In this document: one piece after another, positions 23,743 to 32,856 of the stretch
Position numbering within the stretch: the stretch's first letter is position 1
Layout: each line of letters opens with the position of its first letter
Source: Pseudomonadota bacterium
GTDB lineage: Bacteria; Pseudomonadota; Gammaproteobacteria; Burkholderiales; JAKAFK01
Length of the DNA stretch: 54,204 bases
Reading direction: 5' to 3'
Assembly (NCBI GenBank): GCA_021817985.1
Contig: JAKAFK010000016.1
Span: 1 to 54,204, forward strand
Translations under genes and position numbers: made by a program
The notes under the pieces: model-generated
Seen by the model: the letters and a program-made list of their open reading frames with translations, nothing else
The model's database searches: none
Told to the model about the DNA's origin: nothing

Positions 23743-26103
23743 TCAGAAATCGGCCTTGAGCCCCGCATAGTAGGTGCGCGGTGCACCCGGCATGGCGAGG
23801 GTATATCCGGGCGTGCCACCAAACCAGCCGCCCCCGCTGATGAACTGGTCCACGTTGTATTGCTTGTTCGTCAGGTTGAGCACACCCGCATTCAACACCA
23901 CGTCCCGCAGGAAGGCCTGATGCAGCGGCACGGTCGCGTCCAGATTGAAGTTCCACAGACCATAAGCCGGCATCTTCTGGTTGGTCGGCGCAGTGGCCAT
24001 GTCGCTCCACATGTATTGCGGACCCGTATACTCGTAACTCAGGGCCGGAACCCAGAGCGCACCCGCCGCATAGGCCTTGTAGCTCACGCCTGCACTGAAG
24101 GTGCGCAGAGGCACCTTGGACACAGGCAAGCCACTGTAGCTGAGGCCACCATTGTTGATCGTGTAATTGCTGAAGTCCGCCTTCTCGATGTTCAGGTGCG
24201 CGAAGACGCCCACGTGGTACCCGAGATCGTCAGCCAGCGAGAGATTCACGCCCCTGTAGGTTGAATCGCCAAGGGCATCACCCACATAGTCGCCCGCCAG
24301 GGTTGTCAGCGGGATGAACTGGTTCAGATAGCGCAGGTGGAAATACGCGACCGACATCAGGAAATGACGCAGGTATTGGGCGCGGGGGACGTAGATCTTG
24401 AAGCCCAGGTTGTAGTCCTTGGCCTGCTCGAGCTTGTAGATCGGCGGTTCGGTCTGGAACAGCCCGCCGCCGCCGCCGACCGTCGGTTCCTTGTAAGTCT
24501 CGGCGTAGTTGGCGAAGGTCGACAGCCACGGCAGCACCCGCAAGTTGGCGCTGATCGAAGGCTCCCATTTGTGGTGGCTGGCGGTCGAACCGGGGCTCGT
24601 ACCCTGGTCGTTGCCCGGCGCCAACGCATAGGACGTCGCGAAATCGGACGCTCCGGCCGGACTGTAGACCGTCCAGTAATTGATGAAGCGAATGCCCGGT
24701 GTGATGTCCAGGTTGGCGGTCGGACTGATCTTGTCCTGCGCGAAGACGGCCAGATCGGTCTGGTCGAAATAGTTGCTGCGGTAGTGCCCGTTCGGCGTCG
24801 AAATGCTGCCATAGACCGTCGTCGAGGTGCCCACGAGATCGGCTGGATTGTAGAAGGAATTGCGGCTGTTATACGTGCTCTTGATGAGAGAAACGCCGGT
24901 CGAGATCAGGTTGTACGGGAGCGAGAGATCACCCCAGAACTTGTCGCCGTAGATCGACGTAGACGGATTATTGTATTCGTACAGGTTTCCGGGGCTCGTC
25001 AGGCCATAGTTGGCATAGTGCTGGTGGAGCCGCTTCTCCATCTGGTACCACAGCAGATTGTGCAGCGTCAGTCCCTGATTGACCGCGGCGTTGAGCTTGG
25101 CATAGATGATCCGCGTCTTGTTCGTGTCGTCCTTACGCCAGATGTCGCCCGGCAAGGTGCTGTAGAAACCCGTCGTCTGCTGGCTGTACAGCGGGGTGTT
25201 GGGCGTGCCGTCCACGGTCACGCCGGCAACAGGGGTCGTCGGCACGACCAATGGGCGGTAGCCTTGGCTCTTGGCCTGGTAGATGCCCACCGAGAAATCG
25301 CCGTTGTCGAACGTCTTGCGCGTCTTGAGGAAGACGGCGTAATTCTTGCTGCGGCTATCGAAGCCGTCTGGGGCTTGGCGGTAGCTGTCAGCGGAGCCGG
25401 TGCCGCCGGCCAGCACGGTCGACCAGCCGTCATGCGTTCCGGTGTTGAGCTGGAAGGTATAATTGCGTGAACTGTCGCTGCCCACGCTGAAACCGACCGA
25501 ACCCCCGAATTTGTTGCTGGGTTGCACCGGCACGAAGCCGATCTGGCCGCCGATGTTGTTGAACCAGCGGTCTTCCGGGTCGCCGGGGCCATACGTGATG
25601 CCGATGCCCTGGATCATGCTCAGTTGCGGCACCAGGTCGGTTTGCCACAGTCCGCTCGACGGATTGGCCATCGGCACGCCGTCGAAGGTGACGGACAAAG
25701 AGCCATTGTCGATCTGCGACCCGCTGAATCCGCCCCAGCCCTGCTTGATCCCGTTGATGCTGATGGAGTTCTTGGTGGAGCCGGTCACGCCGTAGCCGGA
25801 GACGCTCACACCCGGCGCAAGCTGAAGGGCCTGCGCCGCGCCCGCGAAGGGTCCAACCGATTTGAGTTCGGCCTTGCGCAGGACCGTCACCGACTGCCCT
25901 GACTTGAAGACGTGGCGCTTACTGATCTTCTTCGCTTGGCTGGTCTTCGCGGGCTTCCCGCTGCTCGATCCCTGTGCGTTGGCCTGTACGCTACCGAGGT
26001 TGGTTGGCCCTTGCGCAAACGCGTTCCCTGCACTCGCCGCGACAATTGTGGCAAGCATGATTCGTAGAAGCGGCTTCATTCTCATGTCCGGTCCATCACA
26101 CAT
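23743..26103 (-). CDS. TonB-dependent outer-membrane receptor
   Basis: The protein of 786 residues has a signal peptide (LLRIMLATIVAASAGNAFA), a plug domain (residues about 55-190, with AQALQLAPGVSVSGYG and ISINGIKQGWGGF) and a C-terminal beta-barrel that ends in an aromatic residue (GLKADF), as required for outer-membrane insertion. No heme, siderophore or cobalamin motif stands out. I chose ATG 26103 because GGGAGAG lies upstream; ATG 26085 or 26079 would also give a good signal peptide. The gene precedes exbB-exbD-tonB on the same strand after a 400-base gap. It probably imports the substrate that the exported hydrolase and ABC importer downstream process. The ligand is unknown. Confidence 0.9.
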   Translation of the reverse strand: MCDGPDMRMKPLLRIMLATIVAASAGNAFAQGPTNLGSVQANAQGSSSGKPAKTSQAKKISKRHVFKSGQSVTVLRKAELKSVGPFAGAAQALQLAPGVSVSGYGVTGSTKNSISINGIKQGWGGFSGSQIDNGSLSVTFDGVPMANPSSGLWQTDLVPQLSMIQGIGITYGPGDPEDRWFNNIGGQIGFVPVQPSNKFGGSVGFSVGSDSSRNYTFQLNTGTHDGWSTVLAGGTGSADSYRQAPDGFDSRSKNYAVFLKTRKTFDNGDFSVGIYQAKSQGYRPLVVPTTPVAGVTVDGTPNTPLYSQQTTGFYSTLPGDIWRKDDTNKTRIIYAKLNAAVNQGLTLHNLLWYQMEKRLHQHYANYGLTSPGNLYEYNNPSTSIYGDKFWGDLSLPYNLISTGVSLIKSTYNSRNSFYNPADLVGTSTTVYGSISTPNGHYRSNYFDQTDLAVFAQDKISPTANLDITPGIRFINYWTVYSPAGASDFATSYALAPGNDQGTSPGSTASHHKWEPSISANLRVLPWLSTFANYAETYKEPTVGGGGGLFQTEPPIYKLEQAKDYNLGFKIYVPRAQYLRHFLMSVAYFHLRYLNQFIPLTTLAGDYVGDALGDSTYRGVNLSLADDLGYHVGVFAHLNIEKADFSNYTINNGGLSYSGLPVSKVPLRTFSAGVSYKAYAAGALWVPALSYEYTGPQYMWSDMATAPTNQKMPAYGLWNFNLDATVPLHQAFLRDVVLNAGVLNLTNKQYNVDQFISGGGWFGGTPGYTLAMPGAPRTYYAGLKADF

Positions 26104-26965
26104 CGCTTTCTCTCCCGTCTTGGTCATTTTTTGGCACAGGGTCGAGGGGAACTAGCCCCATTTCACCGGCATCATCGCTAGGCAGCCCCCTATGGAAGGC
26201 CGAATAGAATGCGGCGCAGTCTCGGAAACGGGAGAAGTCTAAGAGAACAATGTGACGTCAGTATTGACCCATTCTTACCCGAGACTTACATAACCCTATG
26301 CAACAGGACCATTGCCCATAGGGCTGAGCATGCTTCCAGGATGGGCGCCCTAATACCAATTTTTCCATTGCAGGCAATCGATCGGGGCGTAGAGGAGAAA
26401 CGCACGGTATTCGCCAAAATGGCAATGCGCGAAAACGCATAGGGCGACAATCAATAGGGCCGACTGATCGCAACACGACCCGCGAGGGTAAAATTTACTT
26501 CACGGCCCTAACGACGCTCTGCTGCAACCGCCGCTCCGTCCGGACCAAGGGCGGCACGGCCACGACGCGGTATCGCAATTGGCAGCATGGCCTCGCTTGC
26601 ACTCAATCGACGTCCTCCGCCGGGGGCATCAAAGGCGACCTCATGAGAATCCCTTCTTGGCGGCGGCGTGAGATAAAATGGCTTGTGGGCAGAATTTGCG
26701 GGTGAAGCCCTAGTTTTTGGGCAGCCAGATGGTTGGTGGCACTGAGGCGGTGGCGTGGGTTCGCGCGCTTGTGCACGCTTTGTCCACGGCAAGCGGCCTC
26801 GAGGCCAAGCGCAGCGATGGGCAAAGGGTGCGTAAGTGCGCCCCGGGGCGGATACGTGCTGGAGCACACGATGCGTCGGTTGGAACGGACTGAGAAGGAG
26901 CATCCTGGCAAGATTTCTGAGAGAATGAAGTTGTCCAGACAAACATTCCTCACGACAAGGCCAGG
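26104..26965. other. Accessory intergenic stretch upstream of the receptor
   Basis: About 860 bases with lower GC in its first third (26200-26480), which probably holds the receptor promoter. The rest has broken frames on both strands and looks like decayed insertion-element DNA leading into the ISL3 remnant. No intact gene was recognised. A TGACGTCA palindrome near 26250 is noted without interpretation. Confidence 0.4.
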
Positions 26966-27260
26966 ATGCAGATCAAGACTATCCGCAGGCGGATCCAAGA
27001 GTTCCAGTCCTTGGTGGATACGGCGGTGCGTTGGGCGGAAGAGCCCGACGGCCCCGCGCTAATGGACGTGCGAAGTGCGCGTGCTGTGGCGAGGAACGGC
27101 CGGGCTATGGCACCTTGCCTGAAAGGCGCTTCGAGTTCGTCCCGCTGTGGGGCATTGGGCGGTGGGCCAACACCGCCTGACGCAAGCTTATGCCTGGCTT
27201 CTTGCCCGCTGGGCGAAGCGCCTATCATGGAAGGAGACGGCCGAAGTTTTCATGCCGCCG
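26966..27260 (+). pseudogene. Remnant of an ISL3-family transposase
   Basis: Three frames read in order give the N-terminal half of an ISL3-type transposase. First, MQIKTIRRRIQEFQSLVDTAVRWAEEP (in pieces up to DVRSAR). Next, from about 27075 in a shifted frame, CACCGEERPGYGTLPERR then FEFVPLWGIG, the zinc-finger and conserved block. Last, from about 27170 in another frame, QHRLTQAYAWLLARWAKRL and SWKETAEVF. Between the second and third parts the segment with the second cysteine pair and its VERVPWA-like sequence is missing. The remainder, including the catalytic region, is gone. So this is an old insertion element with at least one frameshift and one internal deletion. It cannot make an active transposase. 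Confidence 0.75.
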
Positions 27261-27582
27261 CCACTACCCCGGTGGGATGACTGGGTGCACGTTTCGCTCG
27301 CTTCCCCAGCCATGTTGGCTTCCACAAAATACGTTTCGAGGCCTGCTCAGCGTTCACTCGCGTTGCAGCCCGCATGCTCGCTAAGGCCCTTACAGGACGC
27401 TGTTGCACCAGACGCTTCAACCGCTTTGTTACCTTCACGGTTGCTCCCCTTGCTGCCGGCCGGAGCGAAAGGTGCCGGGCGGGAGTCGCACCCGCTGAGA
27501 GGCGCCACCTTTTCACGGCGCACACAAAGTAGAACCAATCACATAAAATTTTGGGGCCAGCCCATTTTCGGGGAGACCATCC
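27261..27582. other. Stretch between the transposase remnant and the FAH-family gene
   Basis: About 320 bases. No intact gene; a plus-strand frame reads as a basic stretch (e.g. ARMLAKALTGRCCTRRFNRF) of the type often seen in insertion-element flanks. The downstream part (27530-27570) is less GC-rich and may hold the promoter of the next gene. Confidence 0.35.
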
Positions 27583-28497
27583 ATGCGTCGCTTAGCCGAA
27601 CGACTGACCTTGCTTTCCATCCGCCAGGATGACGGCGCCGAAACACTGGGGATTCGCACGCCCCAGGGCATTCTGGATGTGCGCTCCGTCGCCGCTCGCT
27701 TCTCGCTTCCCGCTCCGCAGACCCTCGAGTCGATGCTACGCGAATCGCGAGGAGCCGAACTCGAGGCGATCATGCACCACGCCCTTGCCGCAGGGGATGC
27801 CGCCCTCTTCCGCCCCGAAGCATCGATCCGGCATGGCCGTCTGTTCACCCATCCCGAGAAAATCGTCTGCGTCGGCCTCAACTACCGGCGCCACGCCGCC
27901 GAAGTAGGCGCGCAACCGCCGCGTTTCCCGCCGCTTTTCAGCAAATTCGCCAACGCGCTGGCGCCGCATGGCGGCACTATCGTGCTGCCGCCGCCGGAGA
28001 TCGCGACCCAGTTCGATTACGAGACGGAACTCGTCGCCGTGATCGGCAGACCGGCTCGAAACGTCAGCGAGCACGAGGCCCTCACTTATATCGCGGGCTA
28101 TTGCGTCGGCCACGACTTCTCCGCTCGCGACCTGCAGATGGAACTGCCCGCCGGCCAATGGCTGGTGGGCAAGAGCCTGGACGGGTTCGCGCCGGTCGGC
28201 CCCTATTTCGTGTCTGCGGATCTGGTCGGCAACCCCGATCGCCTGGCCATCTCCACCCGGGTCAATGGGGAACTGCGCCAATCTTCGAACACCTCCGATT
28301 TCATCTTCACGATGCCCCAGCTCGTCGCCTACATCTCCCGCTACTGGACCTTGATGCCGGGGGACCTCATCTTCACGGGAACCCCGGAAGGCGTCATCCT
28401 CGGCTATCCGGAAGCGCAGCGGCGCTGGCTGAAGGCCGGCGACGAAATCGTCAGTGCCATTGAAAAACTCGGTGAATTGAAATTCCGCCTGAGCTAA
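27583..28497 (+). CDS. Fumarylacetoacetate hydrolase family protein
   Basis: The 304-residue protein has the FAH fold with its metal site: the E of DYETELVAVIGR near residue 148, the D of VGHDFSARDLQ (near 176-183), and KSLDGFAPVGPYFV and SDFIFTMPQLVAYIS with the usual conserved order. The closing TGTPEGVILGY motif is also present. Members cut C-C bonds or decarboxylate/tautomerise 2-oxo-diacids (for example 2-hydroxyhepta-diene-dioate isomerase or acylpyruvase). ATG 27583 has GGGGAG upstream. It is not in an operon, so its pathway cannot be inferred. Confidence 0.9.
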   Translation: MRRLAERLTLLSIRQDDGAETLGIRTPQGILDVRSVAARFSLPAPQTLESMLRESRGAELEAIMHHALAAGDAALFRPEASIRHGRLFTHPEKIVCVGLNYRRHAAEVGAQPPRFPPLFSKFANALAPHGGTIVLPPPEIATQFDYETELVAVIGRPARNVSEHEALTYIAGYCVGHDFSARDLQMELPAGQWLVGKSLDGFAPVGPYFVSADLVGNPDRLAISTRVNGELRQSSNTSDFIFTMPQLVAYISRYWTLMPGDLIFTGTPEGVILGYPEAQRRWLKAGDEIVSAIEKLGELKFRLS

Positions 28498-28906
28498 CGG
28501 TACCAACAGGCCGCTACCGGCCAGACGCCTGAGCCGTTGCCCGCAAACCGGACCACCAAGCCACCGTAACCTTTCTTCTCCCCGCCCCCATGGGGTTCGA
28601 CGACACGGACCACGCAAGGAGAGCAACGACACCCTCCAGCACATTCGTAACGGCGACCGGGCGGGCCGGAAACCGTTCGAAGGCGCTCGACGCCCACGAT
28701 GACGCAAAGGAACGGCCTTGCCCACGCGCCTCGCCGCAGGACGTTCTGGAACCAACTCAACGGCGCACGAACCTGCACCCGTTGGGTCATCAAGCGCCTC
28801 ATCACCTTGCCCGGCGACCGGGGTCACGGTCTACGGCGCGCAGTGGCCGTTAACGGTGATGTGCTGTCCTTGTCGGGCAATCCGGCCGACACCGGGGCGC
28901 CTGGGG
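28498..28906. other. Intergenic stretch, nothing recognised
   Basis: About 410 GC-rich bases between two convergent genes. All open frames in it have shadow-like, arginine/proline-rich translations. No clear terminator with a T-run was seen for either gene. Confidence 0.4.
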
Positions 28907-29479
28907 TCACTCATCGTCATCCCCCCAACGACGGTGATGCTCACGCCATCCGCGGCGCCACCCCCGATGCCACCCTCGGTCGTAGTCGTAGCGGTAGTAT
29001 GCGGCCGCTCTTTCCACCGGGATCTGAATGGTCGCTCCCGGGGCATAGGGAAGAGTCGTCACGTAGTCCTGCCCGTCATAAGCGTAGACGACTTGGTAGC
29101 CGGCGGGCACGCGCTGCGTATAATCGACGGTTCTGCATCGCTGAACGGTCTCGGCTCCGACTGCGCCATTGTCCAGGCGATTGCCGACGATCGCTCCGGT
29201 GATTGCCCCTGCCGCCGTCGCCACCACCCGGCCGTTTCCGTTGCCCACCTGATGGCCTAAAAGGCCGCCGGCGACCCCGCCGATGATCGCTCCTGCGAGT
29301 GAGCGCTGCGGCGGAACCCCACCGTACTCCGTTTCAGTCCAGCACCGCTCCTGCGGGCGATCGACCCGCGCGTAACGCGGCGTCACCGACACCACGGGAA
29401 CGGATTCGTAGTATTCAGACGCCAAGGCTGGCACGGCGGAACTCAGCACTGCCAGGGCGAGGGTCAATTTCTTGAGCAT
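28907..29479 (-). CDS. Exported glycine-zipper envelope protein
   Basis: The 190-residue protein has a signal peptide (MLKKLTLALAVLSSAVPALA), then a glycine zipper at about residues 60-105 (AGAIIGGVAGGLLGHQVG and ATAAGAITGAIVGNRL), the 2TM glycine-zipper type. A domain with C117 in VQRCRTVDYTQRVPAGYQVVY follows, as seen in SlyB-like and related outer-membrane proteins. The tail is rich in W, R, H and Y. It is probably anchored in the envelope and stress-related, but its function is not established. A ribosome site (AGGAGG) lies just before the ATG. Confidence 0.85.
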   Translation of the reverse strand: MLKKLTLALAVLSSAVPALASEYYESVPVVSVTPRYARVDRPQERCWTETEYGGVPPQRSLAGAIIGGVAGGLLGHQVGNGNGRVVATAAGAITGAIVGNRLDNGAVGAETVQRCRTVDYTQRVPAGYQVVYAYDGQDYVTTLPYAPGATIQIPVERAAAYYRYDYDRGWHRGWRRGWREHHRRWGDDDE

Positions 29480-29516
29480 TTTGCATTCCTCCTTGACGAA
29501 TCAGTCGCGGTTCACA

Positions 29517-29545
29517 GGCATCTCCGCTCAGCGCGCGGAGATGCC
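29517..29545 (-). promoter_or_regulatory. 11-bp perfect hairpin upstream of the glycine-zipper gene
   Basis: GGCATCTCCGC (29517-29527) and GCGGAGATGCC (29535-29545) pair perfectly across a seven-base loop. The hairpin lies about 40 bases upstream of the glycine-zipper start codon, so it would be in the leader if transcription starts further upstream. No T-run follows. Function unknown. Confidence 0.5.
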
Positions 29546-29736
29546 ATCGGGCTCGCAGTCAAAACCATCGCTGAGCCCTTGCGGCCCATATTACCCTTCG
29601 GAAGGTGAACGCAACCTGAACGCCAGCGGGCCGTTCCGCCAGCGCCACGCGCACGCGCTCTTCGCACGCCGGACGACCAAGGCACCATGCTCATCAGCCT
29701 GTTGTGATGGGCCTGCGGGCGGATCCCGCCTGCGGC

Positions 29737-30696
29737 TCAGTCGGGCGAAGCCGATGCTCCTAGCCAGAAGTCCAGATTCTTGTCCAGGAACTCATTCCAA
29801 GGCATGTAATGCGAGCCGTCGCACGAAAACGTCAGACCGACGATCCCGTTGAAGACGTTGAGCGTGCCGGAGCGCAGGTAGATCGTCTCATCCATGAAGC
29901 GCAGGGCGCGAAATACTTTCAGGACCCGCCTGATCGCATCCGCAGGAACGATCGCCCCGGCCGGGTACTCCCGACGCGGATAGGCGAGACAGAGGTTTGC
30001 ATCCGTGAGATCGCCGATGCCGTGCAGACGGTAGCGGTAGGGGTCGTCCAGCAACCACAACGTCACGCGAGAGCTGGAGAAGTGCAGTTTGGCATGGAAC
30101 ACCCCATGCACCGTGATCAATTCGGTGAGCAGATCCAACACTTCGTCGATGTGCTCATCCATGGGACTCGTCACGCGCTCCTGATGAAACAGTCCGGCGC
30201 GGATCGCCGGGTCTCCCTTGAGTTGCATCCACTGCCCGGGTTGCTGGTACAAGGATTGGGTCGCAGGCAGTTCCCGCAGATCGAAGTCCGCACCCAGGTA
30301 ACCCAGGAGGGCCCCGTTGCCCGCGACGATGCGCTGCACCGCCGTGAGCGAGGGGCGGCGCGCGTTGCGGCTGATGTAGGCGTCAGACAGGGAAAACGAC
30401 CGACCGGCCAGCGCCTCGGCCAGGTACGGACGGTCGCTGCGCTCCCGTCCATAGTATTCGGGCAGCAGGCCCGCGCGCGAGGCATTGGCGGTGATTTGTC
30501 GGGCGTGGGCGTCCAGCACGTAGAGATATTTGCTGTACGGCAGTTCAATCAAGCCCTCCATAAGGCGGGCCTCAAGCGCCTGCCGGTCGGGCCAACCCTC
30601 AAGACACTTCTCGGCCAGATGGGCAAGCATGGAACGCAGCCAGCCCTTGAGGATCTCGCGCTGGCGCTGAATGGATTTCTGGAGCTCAGAATTCAT
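29737..30696 (-). CDS. PDC/cache-type sensor protein
   Basis: The 319-residue protein has a cache-like domain at about residues 30-165: IELPYSKYLYVLDAHARQI, then RSDRPYLAEALAGRSFSLSDAYISR and LTAVQRIVAGNGALLGYLGADFDL. This is the PAS-like extracellular sensor fold common in chemoreceptors and cyclases, with its R-x-Y / Y-x-S motif set. No membrane helix or catalytic domain is seen, so the domain appears to be free in the cytoplasm, which is unusual for this fold. The C-terminal part (about 190-319) is not recognised. It lies 86 bases downstream of the diguanylate cyclase gene on the same strand, suggesting shared regulation. I chose ATG 30696; the frame runs open to 30981. Confidence 0.75.
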   Translation of the reverse strand: MNSELQKSIQRQREILKGWLRSMLAHLAEKCLEGWPDRQALEARLMEGLIELPYSKYLYVLDAHARQITANASRAGLLPEYYGRERSDRPYLAEALAGRSFSLSDAYISRNARRPSLTAVQRIVAGNGALLGYLGADFDLRELPATQSLYQQPGQWMQLKGDPAIRAGLFHQERVTSPMDEHIDEVLDLLTELITVHGVFHAKLHFSSSRVTLWLLDDPYRYRLHGIGDLTDANLCLAYPRREYPAGAIVPADAIRRVLKVFRALRFMDETIYLRSGTLNVFNGIVGLTFSCDGSHYMPWNEFLDKNLDFWLGASASPD

Positions 30697-30782
30697 GGTG
30701 ACCTTCGGTCCGAACACAGGAGTTCGCGCGGGGCGGCGCCGCCGCCCTCCCACGCAATGGGCTGCCCAAGCGCGAAAGGCAC

Positions 30783-32438
30783 TTATATCCCTTCCGTCAC
30801 GACCACACGATTGCGGCCACCGTGCTTGGCCTGGTACATGGCTTGATCCGCGCGCGCAAGCATCTCGGAAAATTGCTGCGGCGTCAGCCCGCCCTCCCAG
30901 CCCGTGACGCCCATGCTGAGCGTGATATTCACGGCATGGCCATTTTCGACCGGCAGGGGTGCCGCGGCGACCCGCTCGCATACCTTCTGTGCCCGACGTT
31001 GGGCAGTTTCCAGATTGCAGTGGGGCATCAGAATGATGAATTCGTCACCGGCAAACCGTATGGCTGAATCGCCCTCTCGAATGTCCGAAAGAAGCAGCCG
31101 CGCAATATGCGCAAGGACGCGATCGCCCGTAGCATGGCCATGCTCGTCGTTGATCTTCTTGAACTGGTCGACGTCGAAGAGGATCAGCGAGCCTTTGCCG
31201 GGTGTCGCCGCATCGTTACGCGTCAAGCGGGCAACCGTATCCCACATGCCACGGCGATTGAACAGGCCGGTGAGTTCGTCCAGCTGCGCCTGTGCCGCCA
31301 GGCGTGCATTGGTCGCCTCAAGTTCATCGGTGGCGGCGCGCACGCGACGTTCCAACTCCTCGTTCATGCTGTCCTTGAGTTGCATGGCCTGCTGAACGCT
31401 TTTGGCCATCGCAACGCCGAAGCTGCGCAACGCTTCAATTTCCCGAGGGGCGATGCGGCCCAACCGGGGGAATGGCTCGGAATACATGCCACAATGCACT
31501 TTCTGAACGCCGCTGAGAACCTGGCGGAGGGATCGCGAGAGCCAGATGCCCAAGCCCGACGCCAGCAGCCACGCGAGCCCCAGGCCCGCCAATGCCACAG
31601 TCAGGCCGCGACGCAAGAGATTCTTTGCATGGACCGTCAATTCCGAGAGGGGCTGCGGCGTCAGGACTACCCAATGAAGTCCCGGGACCGACGCATAGCC
31701 ACTGATCATGTTCTTCAGGAGAAAGGGCGAATAAAAGCGCATGACGCCATGATGTCCCTCCATTCCTGATTTCACGATGGGCCAAGCACTGATGTTCTTG
31801 ATTTCACGAACCCATTGCGAATCGGGATGCTCGACGATATTGCCTTTGCCATCCGTAATGACGCAGTGGCCATGCTTGCCGAAATGGATCCCACGACACA
31901 GCGCACGCAGCGGCTGCAGATCGAGCGCCCCCACGAGCATTCCTCTCGGCGTCGCGTGTTCCAGCAGCACGGTCGGCTGGCCGTTTATCGGATCGTGCAG
32001 TACGGTATCGACTCTGCCCGGGTTCGAGAAAACGCGCGCCGCGATCGCCGCGTCGTCTCCGACAGCCGCGCTCAATGGCTTGCCGTGCACGTTCCAGGCC
32101 AAAGCTTGCCCCGTCCCCCCAGGCAGCAGCCAAACCTGCTCGAAATAGGGCTGAGCCCTGATGGCGCTACCCACCGCGTCTTCGTGTCTGCTCGCCAACA
32201 TGGCGAGCACCTTGAGATTGCCGCGTGCCGCGCGCAGATACTCCGACACCGGCGTGGCGATATTGCGTGCCAGCAGCTCGTTCTTGTCCTGCACCTCGTT
32301 CATGAGATTGCCTTCGATGCCCGCGTGCAGCCACAGCGTGATGCACGCGATGGGCGTTGCCGCGACGAGAGCAAATGCGACGATCAGGACAAGCATCAGT
32401 GAGGGACGCCAAGTTCTCATGGTTCGGCCTTTCGTCAT
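30783..32438 (-). CDS. Membrane diguanylate cyclase with cache sensor (AGDEF variant)
   Basis: The 551-residue protein has an N-terminal membrane helix, a periplasmic cache domain (about residues 40-290), a second membrane helix (about 295-320), a short coiled coil (ELERRVRAATDELEATNARL) and a GGDEF domain. The active-site loop reads RFAGDEFIILMP (AGDEF at 463-467), a substitution of the first glycine that is found in some active cyclases. The product-inhibition I-site is intact: R-E-G-D at 454-457, exactly five residues before the active site. It would make c-di-GMP in response to a periplasmic ligand. GGAAG precedes the ATG at 32438. A second cache-type gene follows it downstream. Confidence 0.9.
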   Translation of the reverse strand: MTKGRTMRTWRPSLMLVLIVAFALVAATPIACITLWLHAGIEGNLMNEVQDKNELLARNIATPVSEYLRAARGNLKVLAMLASRHEDAVGSAIRAQPYFEQVWLLPGGTGQALAWNVHGKPLSAAVGDDAAIAARVFSNPGRVDTVLHDPINGQPTVLLEHATPRGMLVGALDLQPLRALCRGIHFGKHGHCVITDGKGNIVEHPDSQWVREIKNISAWPIVKSGMEGHHGVMRFYSPFLLKNMISGYASVPGLHWVVLTPQPLSELTVHAKNLLRRGLTVALAGLGLAWLLASGLGIWLSRSLRQVLSGVQKVHCGMYSEPFPRLGRIAPREIEALRSFGVAMAKSVQQAMQLKDSMNEELERRVRAATDELEATNARLAAQAQLDELTGLFNRRGMWDTVARLTRNDAATPGKGSLILFDVDQFKKINDEHGHATGDRVLAHIARLLLSDIREGDSAIRFAGDEFIILMPHCNLETAQRRAQKVCERVAAAPLPVENGHAVNITLSMGVTGWEGGLTPQQFSEMLARADQAMYQAKHGGRNRVVVTEGI

Positions 32439-32856
32439 GTCACTTCCACCCGCCAGCGTCCAACGGAACCGACTTCGTCGCGCGCGGATCCGTCACCTCC
32501 GCGCCGGACGCCCCCCCGCCGCGTCCGGCACGCTGACCCGGCCTTTGGGAACGGGCTCTTGCCGAGACGACATCGCATCGAGGGCAGTCCATGGCCACTG
32601 GGCTCCAATCCAGATCCACAATTCGTTCAAACAACCCATTGAGGACATTTCGCATACGGGACGCGGCGGCCCCTGTTTTCGAGAACATCCCCTCGATTGC
32701 CCGTGCCATAAGGCATGGGATCAGCCAGTGACATAGCGACTCGATGGCGTTACGTCATCATCAATGGTCCCGCAGCGCTCCGGGGCGCCAATGTGCTAAA
32801 AAGAATATAAGGTCCTTTTAAATTAATTGCTAGCGCATCGGCGGAAACAACGCGGA
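32439..32856. other. Intergenic stretch between divergent genes
   Basis: About 420 bases between the cyclase and a plus-strand gene. The segment near 32800-32830 is clearly AT-rich (TATAAGG then TTTTAAATTAATTG) and is probably the promoter region of the plus-strand gene. No gene was recognised. Confidence 0.45.

Noticed and set aside
26251-26258. TGACGTCA palindrome upstream of the receptor
   Set aside because: An 8-base palindrome occurs by chance at this scale, and no matching regulator is implied.
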